This document shows, in pieces, positions 1 to 6,581 of a DNA stretch of 64,000 nucleotides. The position numbers and the translations under genes were made by a program. Within the stretch, counting starts at the first letter, position 1. Each line of letters begins with the position of its first letter. The stretch is taken from the NCBI RefSeq assembly GCF_025061645.1, contig NZ_JANYMP010000003.1:466130-530129 (forward strand). Direction: 5' to 3'. The notes beneath the pieces were generated by a model that was given only the letters and a program-made list of their open reading frames with translations, was not told where the DNA came from and did no database searches. The stretch is from Umezawaea endophytica (GTDB taxonomy: Bacteria > Actinomycetota > Actinomycetes > Mycobacteriales > Pseudonocardiaceae).

Positions 1-3
1 CCC

Positions 4-579
4 CTACCGGGGTGCTGGAAGAGGTCGAGCCGCCCGGTCGCGGAGCAGCGCGGCGGCCCGCACGCACCAGTCGTGGTGCTCCTGCTCGAACCGCTTGCCG
101 CGCAAGCAGGTCAGGTAGGGGCCGATCGGGGTGCCGTCGCGCAGGAAGGTCTCCTCGTCGAGGTCGCCGCGGAAACGCCGGAGGAGCTTGTCGAGGATCT
201 CCACCTTCGCCGCGGCGGCGGCAGCCCGTTGGTCCAGTTGCTCGATCACCGGTGCCACCTCGACGTGGTCGACGGCTTGGACCTTGACCAGCAGGTCGTC
301 GCGGATGAACGACGGCTTGCTCGTGGCCGCGGCGAAGCGCTCCAGTTCGGCGAGGCCCGCGTCGGTGACCGAGAACAGCCTCTTGGTGGGGCGGGTTTGC
401 TGGACCACCTCCCGGCCGCTGATCAACCCGTCGTTCTCCAGCTTGGACAGCTCCAGGTAGAGCTGCTGCGGTTGGGCGTACCAGAAGTTGGCGACGCCCA
501 CGTCGAACGCCTTGGTCAACTGGTAGCCGCTGTACTCGCCGGACAGCAGTGCCGCGAGCACGGCGTGGCGCAGGCTCAT
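4..579 (-). CDS. PadR family transcriptional regulator
   Basis: A 191-aa DNA-binding regulator of the PadR type. The N-terminal ~80 residues form the winged helix (start MSLRHAVLAALL, then a YGYQL-like segment reading YSGYQLTKAF and QLYLELSKLENDGLI), and the remaining ~110 residues form the helical PadR C-terminal dimerisation region. Length is normal for the C-terminally extended subgroup. It is divergent from the SGNH hydrolase at 666, with 86 bases between starts that hold an inverted repeat, so autoregulation and control of that hydrolase are the simplest reading. The inducer is unknown. The gene is complete, its TAG lying at the very left edge of the window. Confidence 0.9.
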   Translation of the reverse strand: MSLRHAVLAALLSGEYSGYQLTKAFDVGVANFWYAQPQQLYLELSKLENDGLISGREVVQQTRPTKRLFSVTDAGLAELERFAAATSKPSFIRDDLLVKVQAVDHVEVAPVIEQLDQRAAAAAAKVEILDKLLRRFRGDLDEETFLRDGTPIGPYLTCLRGKRFEQEHHDWCVRAAALLRDRAARPLPAPR

Positions 580-632
580 CGGTGCGTCTCCTCGCCGTCG
601 GCATGGTGGACAGCCCCATCGTAACCATGCTT

Positions 633-655
633 ATGATTACTCATCATTCTGAGTA
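633..655. promoter_or_regulatory. Inverted repeats in the PadR / SGNH-hydrolase divergent promoter
   Basis: Two overlapping inverted repeats are visible: ATGA-N4-TCAT (633-644) and TACTCA-N6-TGAGTA (638-655). They sit in an AT-richer patch just upstream of the hydrolase ribosome binding site. PadR proteins typically bind short palindromes in their own promoters, so this is the likely PadR operator. This is inference from position and symmetry only. Confidence 0.5.
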
Positions 656-665
656 GGGAGACGGC

Positions 666-1502
666 GTGCCAGGCACCGAGCAGTTCCGCACCGAGCACGA
701 GGCCCCGGCACCCGTCCGGAGCGGGAAGTACCTGCGCTACGTCGCCCTTGGCGACAGCCAGACGGAAGGCGTCGGTGACGGCGACGACGTCGTGGGCCTC
801 CGGGGCTGGGCCGACCGGCTCGCCGAGCACCTCGCCGTCGACAACCCCGACCTCCAGTACGCCAACCTCGCCGTCCGCGGCCGTCGCGCGGGCGAGGTCC
901 GGTCCGAGCAACTGGGGCCCGCCCTCGCGCTGCGCCCCGACGTGGCCACCGTCGTCGCCGGGGTCAACGACCTGCTCCGCCTCCGGGTCGAGACCTCCGC
1001 GGTGGTCGGTCACCTGGAAGCGATGTTCGCCGCGCTCACCGACTCCGGCGCCCGCGTGGCGACCGTGACCTTCCCCGACCTCACCAGGGTCATCCCGCTC
1101 GCCCGACCGGTCCGCTCCCGCATCCTCGCCATCAACGACGGGATCCGCGCCGCGGCCTCCCGGCACGGGGTCGCGGTCGCGGAGATCGCCCGGCACCCCG
1201 CCGTCGCCGACCGCCGCTTCTGGAGCGAGGACCGGCTGCATTGCAGCCCTCCGGGCCACGAACTGATCGCCGCCGCGGTCGCGCACGCCCTCCAGGTGCC
1301 GGGCAGCGACGACTCCTGGACCCAATCCCCACCGCCGCTGGACGCATCGCCGTCCCGGCACTGGCGTGCCACCGCAGAACTGCGGTGGGCGGCCACGTTC
1401 CTCCGCCCCTGGCTGGGCAGGCGCCTGCGCGGTCAGTCCTCCGGCGACCAGCGCACCGCCAAACACCCCCTGCTGCACCGCGTCGAGGCACCGCGGAGCT
1501 GA
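666..1502 (+). CDS. SGNH/GDSL-family hydrolase
   Basis: A 278-aa esterase/lipase-like protein of the SGNH superfamily. Block I is GDSQTEG at residues 29-35 (Ser nucleophile), block III is GVND near residue 104, and block V is DRLHCSPPGH near residue 197, which supplies the catalytic Asp and His. The last ~60 residues (RHWRATAELRWAATFLRPW) form a basic tail seen in many actinobacterial cytoplasmic family members. No signal peptide is visible, so it is probably intracellular. Substrate is unknown. The start is GTG at 666, preceded by GTAGGGAG. It is divergent from the PadR gene and convergent with the hydrolase that ends at 1507. Confidence 0.88.
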   Translation: MPGTEQFRTEHEAPAPVRSGKYLRYVALGDSQTEGVGDGDDVVGLRGWADRLAEHLAVDNPDLQYANLAVRGRRAGEVRSEQLGPALALRPDVATVVAGVNDLLRLRVETSAVVGHLEAMFAALTDSGARVATVTFPDLTRVIPLARPVRSRILAINDGIRAAASRHGVAVAEIARHPAVADRRFWSEDRLHCSPPGHELIAAAVAHALQVPGSDDSWTQSPPPLDASPSRHWRATAELRWAATFLRPWLGRRLRGQSSGDQRTAKHPLLHRVEAPRS

Positions 1503-1506
1503 GCGC

Positions 1507-2514
1507 TCACGCGACCGCCGAGGACGCCCACCGGTCGATGAGCGCCGTGGTGAACGGCGCGTCGCGGTGCAGCGCGAGGTCGTGCCCGGCGTTCGGGACC
1601 ACTTCCGCCCGGACGCTGGGGGCGGCGGCGAACGCGCTCCTCTGGTCGGGTTCGAAGGCCGCCGGGTCGTTGCCCTGGTAGAGGTATTCGCGCTCCCCGA
1701 CGACCACGAGGACCGGCACGCGGACCGCCTTCGCGAAGGCCTGGCCCGTGAACTCCTGCGCGAAGCCCGGCACCTCGGCCGCGGTCGTGGTCGACTTCGT
1801 CCGCTCGTCGGCGGCCACCGTCGCCGGGTTCGCGTTCGGCAGGTGGTAGAAGAACTCCCGGGAGTTCGGCGCCGTGGTCAGGTAGTCCGCAGGCAACCCC
1901 TTGCCACCCAGAACGGGATCGGTGGCCGCGGGCGTGAGTTCGGGGAACCCCTCGAACGACGGCGCGGTCCGGCGGTACAGGAACCCTGTGACCACCAGCG
2001 CGTCGACCTTGTCCGACACGGCGGCCACGCCCTCGGCGACCACGCTGCCGTACGAGTGGCCGACCAGGACGATCGGCAGCCCCCGGTACAGCCTGTCGAC
2101 CTCGTCGACGAAGTGGTCGAGTGAAGCCACCTGCACCGCGGTCGTGACGGACGCGGCCGGGGGCTTCGACGACCCGCCGGTGCCGACCCGGTCGAGCGCG
2201 ATCACCAGCCACCCGTCCCGAGCGGCCTGGCGCGCCTGCGAGACGACACCCCCGCCGAGGTCGAAGTAGTGGTGGTCGTAGGTGGTTCCGGGCACCAGGA
2301 CCTGCACCCCGCGCACCCGTCCGGTCGGCGCGTACCGCTCGGCGTGCAGGTCGACCGACCCCACGCCGTCGACCCCGACCTCGACCCGGACGTCGAGGTC
2401 ACCGTGCTGCCGCTCGACGGCGGACGCGGCGCTCGGCGCGGTGGTGATCGCCCCGATCACGGCGGCACCGATCGCGACGGCGGCCTTCCACCGGCGGAAA
2501 CGGAGTTCCTTCAC
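1507..2514 (-). CDS. Secreted alpha/beta hydrolase
   Basis: A 335-aa alpha/beta-fold hydrolase with a Sec signal peptide (basic RFRRWKAAVAIG, hydrophobic stretch, cleavage probably after APSAASA near residue 32). The nucleophile elbow is GHSYGS and the catalytic His lies in GHDLALH close to the C-terminus. Its substrate cannot be predicted; the family includes esterases and lipases. The start is GTG with AAGGAGAA about eight bases upstream. A perfect inverted repeat with LysR-type spacing lies ~90 bases upstream, at the end of the LysR gene on the same strand, so control by that LysR protein is plausible. Confidence 0.85.
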   Translation of the reverse strand: MKELRFRRWKAAVAIGAAVIGAITTAPSAASAVERQHGDLDVRVEVGVDGVGSVDLHAERYAPTGRVRGVQVLVPGTTYDHHYFDLGGGVVSQARQAARDGWLVIALDRVGTGGSSKPPAASVTTAVQVASLDHFVDEVDRLYRGLPIVLVGHSYGSVVAEGVAAVSDKVDALVVTGFLYRRTAPSFEGFPELTPAATDPVLGGKGLPADYLTTAPNSREFFYHLPNANPATVAADERTKSTTTAAEVPGFAQEFTGQAFAKAVRVPVLVVVGEREYLYQGNDPAAFEPDQRSAFAAAPSVRAEVVPNAGHDLALHRDAPFTTALIDRWASSAVA

Positions 2515-2601
2515 TGTTCTTCTCCTTCAGCGTGCGCCTTGACGGCTGACACGCCGAGGATGCGTCGGGGCGGACGATCTCGTCCAAGACCGTTTCACCC
2601 C

Positions 2602-2628
2602 GCTGTGATACCGGTGGGGTATCACAGC
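2602..2628. promoter_or_regulatory. Perfect 11-bp inverted repeat: LTTR-type box and/or terminator
   Basis: The arms GCTGTGATACC (2602-2612) and GGTATCACAGC (2618-2628) are perfect complements around a 5-base loop. The core ATAC-N7-GTAT has the T-N11-A spacing of LysR-type boxes. It overlaps the LysR stop codon and lies upstream of the secreted hydrolase on the same strand. It could therefore end the LysR transcript, act as the LysR operator for the hydrolase, or do both. No T-tract follows in the minus direction, which slightly favours the operator role. Confidence 0.6.
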
Positions 2629-3485
2629 CGCGAGGCCGTCTCGACCAGCCCGGCCAGGACGCGGGAGCGGCTGTGCGCGGGCCAGGCGATGTGGGTGGTC
2701 ACCTCCGGCGCGTCGACCAGGGGAACGGCGGCGTGCTCGTCCCACAGCCACGTGCGGGCCGACTCGGGGAAGACCGTCATGGTGCGGCCCAGGGCGATCA
2801 ACTGGGCGAGCTGCGTCTGGTCGTGGACCTCGGGGCCGGGGCCGGGCGGGAAGGTGCCGTTGCTGGACCAGCGGGCGAGCGGAAGGCCGGGGACGTCGGC
2901 GATGTCGGCCATGGACAACGTCTTCCGCGCGGCCAAGGGGTGCCTCACGGGCAGGATCGCCACCTGCGCCTCCGTCATCAGCTCGACGCTGTCGAACCCG
3001 GTGAGGGAGTTGAACGGCGTGTGCATGAGCGCCACGTCGGCACGACCGTCGCGCAGCATCTCCTCCTGCTCGCACGTGCCGCTCGGCAGGATCTCGACCT
3101 CGGCCGCGCCGGGCTCGTTCGAGTAGGCGTCGAGGAGCTTGTTGAGCAGTTCGTGGAAAGCGCCTGCCTTCACCGCCAGCACCAGGCGGTCGCGGGTACC
3201 ACCTCGACCGTCGGCTCCCCCGGCGCGGCGGGTGCGGCGGACGGCGGCGGCGGTCGCGTCGAGAGCCGCGCGTCCCTCCTGGAGCAGGACCTCCCCGGCA
3301 CCGGTCAGCGAGACGCCGCGGCGATCGCGCTCCAGCAGTGCGACGCCGAGGCGGCGCTCCAACTGCTGGATGGCCCGTGACAACGGGGGCTGGGCGATGC
3401 CCAGGCGCTCGGCGGCCCGGCCGAAGTGCAACTCGTCGGCGACGGCGATGAAGTAGCGCAGCTCACGGATCTCCAACGTGTCCAC
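2622..3485 (-). CDS. LysR family transcriptional regulator
   Basis: A 287-aa LysR-type regulator. The N-terminal winged HTH covers roughly residues 6-65 (LRYFIAVADELHFGRAAERL, then PPLSRAIQQLERRLG), followed by the periplasmic-binding-like effector domain (~95-285). The start is GTG at 3485 (VDTLEIREL), which places the HTH at the usual distance from the N-terminus. It lies on the same strand as the secreted hydrolase downstream, 107 bases away, with a LysR-type palindrome between them. The effector is unknown. An adjacent TetR regulator (ends 3514) is also on this strand. Confidence 0.92.
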   Translation of the reverse strand: MDTLEIRELRYFIAVADELHFGRAAERLGIAQPPLSRAIQQLERRLGVALLERDRRGVSLTGAGEVLLQEGRAALDATAAAVRRTRRAGGADGRGGTRDRLVLAVKAGAFHELLNKLLDAYSNEPGAAEVEILPSGTCEQEEMLRDGRADVALMHTPFNSLTGFDSVELMTEAQVAILPVRHPLAARKTLSMADIADVPGLPLARWSSNGTFPPGPGPEVHDQTQLAQLIALGRTMTVFPESARTWLWDEHAAVPLVDAPEVTTHIAWPAHSRSRVLAGLVETASRL

Positions 3486-3513
3486 GCCACAGCGTAAGCC
3501 GGGCGGCGGCGCG

Positions 3514-4068
3514 TCAGAGCGCCCGATCCGTCAGGACCGCGCCCAGCACCACGTCGAAGAGCCGCGTGGCGCGCTCTCCCTGCCCCGGCTGGTCGCCGAG
3601 CCAGGCGAACGCCGAGACCAGCGCGAAGAGGTCCGCGCCGTCGACGTCGGTCCGCGCCACGTCCGCGGCCTGGGCGCGGGTGAGCAGCCGGGCCCCGGCC
3701 GCGCGCATGGCGACGCAGGAGGCGTGGAGGGCGGACTCGGGCTCCTCGATCGCCTTCACCATCGACGTCACGACCCCGTGGCTGCCCGTGGTGAACACGA
3801 CGAACTCGCGCATCCACCCCACCAGCGCGTCCCGCGGTGAGCTGGTGTTCTCGGCCTCGACCGCCCGCGCCGTCAGCTCGTCGAAGGCCGTGCGGAGCAG
3901 GGCCTCCAGCAGCGCCTCCCGCGTCGGGAAGTGCCGCAGCAGCGTCGCCAACCCGACCTCGGCCCTGCGGGCGATGTCACGCATCGACGCGTCGACGCCC
4001 TGCTCGAGGAGGACGACGCCCGCCACGGCGAGCAGGCGGTCGCGATTGGCCTGGGCGTCCGCCCTCAT
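3514..4068 (-). CDS. TetR/AcrR family transcriptional regulator
   Basis: A 184-aa TetR-type repressor. The HTH is at residues ~10-57 (ANRDRLLAVAGVVLLEQGV, MRDIARRAEVGLATLLRHF, PTREALLEAL), followed by a ligand-binding helical domain. The reading frame stays open far upstream, but ATG at 4068 is the correct start because the HTH begins there and the upstream frame is antisense to the quinone oxidoreductase. It is divergent from that gene at 4180 across an array of CGGATC half-sites. This is the classic arrangement for a TetR repressor of a detoxification or redox enzyme. Confidence 0.93.
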   Translation of the reverse strand: MRADAQANRDRLLAVAGVVLLEQGVDASMRDIARRAEVGLATLLRHFPTREALLEALLRTAFDELTARAVEAENTSSPRDALVGWMREFVVFTTGSHGVVTSMVKAIEEPESALHASCVAMRAAGARLLTRAQAADVARTDVDGADLFALVSAFAWLGDQPGQGERATRLFDVVLGAVLTDRAL

Positions 4069-4086
4069 GTGTCTCCCCTTGACTAA

Positions 4087-4140
4087 CCGGATCACTGACC
4101 CATATATTCGGATCAGTGGTCCGGAAAAACGGATCCCTGG
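4087..4140. promoter_or_regulatory. TetR operator array: three CGGATC half-sites at 21-bp spacing
   Basis: CGGATC begins at 4088, 4109 and 4130, exactly 21 bases apart (two helical turns). The first two units also form a near-perfect inverted repeat: CCGGATCACTGA (4087-4098) against TCAGTGGTCCGG (4113-4124), 11 of 12 matching. The array fills the 111-base gap between the divergent TetR and quinone-oxidoreductase genes and covers both likely promoters. Binding by the adjacent TetR protein is inferred. Confidence 0.75.
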
Positions 4141-4179
4141 TTCACTTAGCTTACCCCGTGAGAGACGCAGGAGAACGCT

Positions 4180-5193
4180 GTGCCGACTGAGACCATGAAG
4201 GCGATCCGGCTGCACGAGTACGGCGGCCCCGAGGTGCTGCGGCACGAAGAGGTGCCGGTTCCCGTCGCGGGGCCGGGCGAGGTGCTCATCCGGGTGCACG
4301 CGGTCGGCCTGAACCCGCCCGACTGGTACGCGCGGGAGGGCATGCCCGGCGTGCCCGCCGAGCTGAAGCCCCCGATGAGCCTGCCCCTGATCCCCGGAAC
4401 CGACGTGTCGGGCGTCGTGGCGGCCGTCGCCGCCGACGTGGACGGCTTCGCGGTCGGCGACGAGGTGTTCGGCCTGCTGCGCTTCCCCTCCGCCCTGCAA
4501 AGCGACGCCTACGCCGAGTACGTCACCTCCCCCGCGTCCGACCTCGCCCACAAGCCCGCCACCGTCGACCACGCGCGAGCCGCGGGCCTGGCCATGTCGG
4601 GGCTGACCGCGTGGCAGTTCCTGATCGACCTCGGGCACGACCACCCGTCGCCGTTCCAGCAGGCCCGGCACAGCCCGATGGCCCTCGACAGCGGGAAGAC
4701 GGTCCTCGTCAACGGCGCGGCGGGCGGTGTGGGGCACCTCGCCCTCCAGTTGGCCAAGTGGAAGGGCGCCCGCGTCATCGCCGTGGCCTCCGGCGCCCAC
4801 GAGGCGTTCCTGCGCGAACTCGGTGCCGACGAGTTCATCGACTACACCAAGGACCGGCCAGAGGACACCGTCCGCGACGTCGACCTCGTCCTGGACAACG
4901 TCGGCGGTCCCCACAGCAGGCGTTTCCTGCGCACCCTCAAGCGCGGCGGGGCCCTCTACCCGGTGTACTTCGGCGAGTTCGACGACGAGGAGAACGCGCG
5001 GCTCGGCGTCACGGTCACCGCGACCCAGGTCCGCGCGAGCGGCGCACAGCTCGCCGAACTCGCCGGGCTGCTCGCCGACGGCACGATCGACGTGGCGATC
5101 GACAGCACCTTCGCGCTCAAGGACGCCCAGGCGGCCCACGAGCGGGCCGCCAAGGGACACCTGCGGGGCAAGATCGTGCTGACCGTCGCATGA
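4180..5193 (+). CDS. NADP-dependent zinc-type alcohol dehydrogenase / quinone oxidoreductase
   Basis: A 337-aa medium-chain dehydrogenase/reductase of the quinone-oxidoreductase type. The GroES-like N-terminus (residues 1-130, GEVLIRVHAVGLNPPDWYAR) is followed by a Rossmann domain with the nucleotide-binding motif NGAAGGVGHLALQLAK near residue 171. It would reduce quinones, enones or similar electrophiles with NAD(P)H. No structural-zinc cysteine cluster is visible. The start is GTG at 4180 with GCAGGAG upstream. Its stop overlaps the start of the next gene (ATGA), so both are co-translated. Regulation by the divergent TetR repressor is likely. Confidence 0.9.
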   Translation: MPTETMKAIRLHEYGGPEVLRHEEVPVPVAGPGEVLIRVHAVGLNPPDWYAREGMPGVPAELKPPMSLPLIPGTDVSGVVAAVAADVDGFAVGDEVFGLLRFPSALQSDAYAEYVTSPASDLAHKPATVDHARAAGLAMSGLTAWQFLIDLGHDHPSPFQQARHSPMALDSGKTVLVNGAAGGVGHLALQLAKWKGARVIAVASGAHEAFLRELGADEFIDYTKDRPEDTVRDVDLVLDNVGGPHSRRFLRTLKRGGALYPVYFGEFDDEENARLGVTVTATQVRASGAQLAELAGLLADGTIDVAIDSTFALKDAQAAHERAAKGHLRGKIVLTVA

Positions 5194-5672
5194 GCGTGAC
5201 GGCCGCCCCCGGCTGGGGAAGCGCTCACCTCGCCGCGATCGTCCCAGGGGCGGTCGCCCTCGCCCCCGCCGAGCAGTTCGCCGTCCACCAGGTGCTGGTC
5301 CGCTACGCCTTCGCCCTCGACCAGCGGGACCTGACGGCACTGGGATCGGTCCTGACCGAGGACGCCACGTGGGCGTTCACGATCGCGGGCCGAAACGACC
5401 TCGGGCCCGTCGCCGGACGCGCGGCGATCCTCGAGTTCGTGCGGGAGGCGATCGACGCGGAGACCGACCAACGACGGCACAACCTGGTCAACGTGGTCAT
5501 CCGCAGCGCGGACGCCACAACGGCGCTGGCGCAGGCCTACCTCCTGCTCACGTCGAACGCGGGCGGGCGCGCGAACGTGATCGCGACCGGCTTCTACACC
5601 TTCCGGCTCGAGCGCTCCGAGGGTGAGTGGCGGATCGCCGACCTGTTCCTCGGCACCGACAACGCCTGGTAG
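5190..5672 (+). CDS. SnoaL/NTF2-like domain protein
   Basis: A 160-aa protein with the nuclear-transport-factor-2-like cone fold typical of SnoaL_4 proteins (VHQVLVRYAFALDQRDLTAL, then DATWAF, GRAAILEFVREAI, HNLVNVVI, GFYTFRLERSEGEWRIADL). Members are ketosteroid-isomerase-like enzymes, cyclases or ring-hydroxylating dioxygenase beta-subunit relatives; which applies here cannot be told. Its ATG at 5190 overlaps the stop of the quinone oxidoreductase by four bases, so the two probably share a pathway and TetR control. It is convergent with the gene ending at 5700. Confidence 0.85.
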   Translation: MSVTAAPGWGSAHLAAIVPGAVALAPAEQFAVHQVLVRYAFALDQRDLTALGSVLTEDATWAFTIAGRNDLGPVAGRAAILEFVREAIDAETDQRRHNLVNVVIRSADATTALAQAYLLLTSNAGGRANVIATGFYTFRLERSEGEWRIADLFLGTDNAW

Positions 5673-5699
5673 CGCGCCGACGGCGGCTGCCACACCCGC

Positions 5700-6581
5700 T
5701 CAGTCCACCCGGTAGGCACCTCCGGTGGGCAGCACGGTCAGGTACCGCGGCGCGAGCGAGCACGCGGCGGTGATCGCGGCCCGGATCGGGCGCACCGCGC
5801 TCGCGTCCGCCAGCACCACGACGGGGCGGCCTGGTTCGTCCACCAGCGCGCAGGCGCCGTGGGCTCCCGCGGCCAGCGCCGCCTCGACCACCGCGTCCTG
5901 TTCCGGGTCGCGGTGCTGGGCCCGGTGGTACCCCGTCAGCGCGCGGCCGAGGTCGTCGTCCAGGACCGTGGCGCGCACCAGCGGAAGCGGAGGACCGCGG
6001 CGGATGCGGGTGTCGACCACCAGCAGCCGCCGTCCCGACTCCGCCAGGTCGAACGGCACCAGGTCGCCGTCGTGGCCGAGCGCCCGTCCCGCCTCGCCGC
6101 GGAACACGGGCTCCGAATCGGCCACCACGGCGATCAGGTCCTCAATGGACAGATCCGGCCGGTGCAGGTCCCGCAGCGCCAACGCGGTCGCGCACGCCAG
6201 CGCGGTCGCCGCGGCCAACCCGGAGCCGCGCGGCAGGTCCACGCTGCACAGCAGGGTGGCACCACCGCGCACGCCGATCTTCTCGGCCACCGCGGCGATC
6301 GGCTCGGCCCACGGCGGCACCGTGCCCTCCCACAGCGAGGCCCGCTCGGCCGGGCGGTTGATCGACGCGAGTTCCAGCACGCCGTCGTCCCGCCGCTCCC
6401 CCGCCACGATCGCGCCCCAGCGGGCGCAGACAGCGAGCGAGCGGGGGTGCCCGGCCATCAGGGTCACCGTCCCCGGCGCGTACCAGACACCCCCGGCCGG
6501 GCGGCCGAACACCTGCCGGAAGGCGTGCGGGACCAGCCTGAGTTCCGGCGCCACCTCCGGGCGGTCGGCGATGTCGGTCAC
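5700..6581 (-). CDS. GHMP/galactokinase-like protein, motifs degenerate
   Basis: A 293-aa protein related to GHMP-superfamily sugar kinases and closest in layout to galactokinase. Motif 1 reads APGTVTLMAGH (galactokinases have PGRVNLIGEH, so the Glu is missing). Motif 2 (ATP-binding) is well kept as LPRGSGLAAATALACA. The galactokinase MDQ segment with the catalytic Asp is replaced by LGHDGDLVPFD, and the C-terminal glycine-rich motif is reduced to GAHGACALV. It may be a kinase with altered chemistry or a non-catalytic relative. It is the last gene of the PKS operon; its GTG overlaps the methyltransferase stop (GTGA). A sugar-1-kinase role in preparing a donor for the glycosyltransferase is inferred. 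Confidence 0.7.
   Translation of the reverse strand: MTDIADRPEVAPELRLVPHAFRQVFGRPAGGVWYAPGTVTLMAGHPRSLAVCARWGAIVAGERRDDGVLELASINRPAERASLWEGTVPPWAEPIAAVAEKIGVRGGATLLCSVDLPRGSGLAAATALACATALALRDLHRPDLSIEDLIAVVADSEPVFRGEAGRALGHDGDLVPFDLAESGRRLLVVDTRIRRGPPLPLVRATVLDDDLGRALTGYHRAQHRDPEQDAVVEAALAAGAHGACALVDEPGRPVVVLADASAVRPIRAAITAACSLAPRYLTVLPTGGAYRVD

Noticed and set aside
4069-5340. Upstream extension of the TetR reading frame to more than 600 residues
   Set aside because: The extension is antisense to the quinone oxidoreductase, has no homology, and crosses the operator array; the HTH begins right at ATG 4068.
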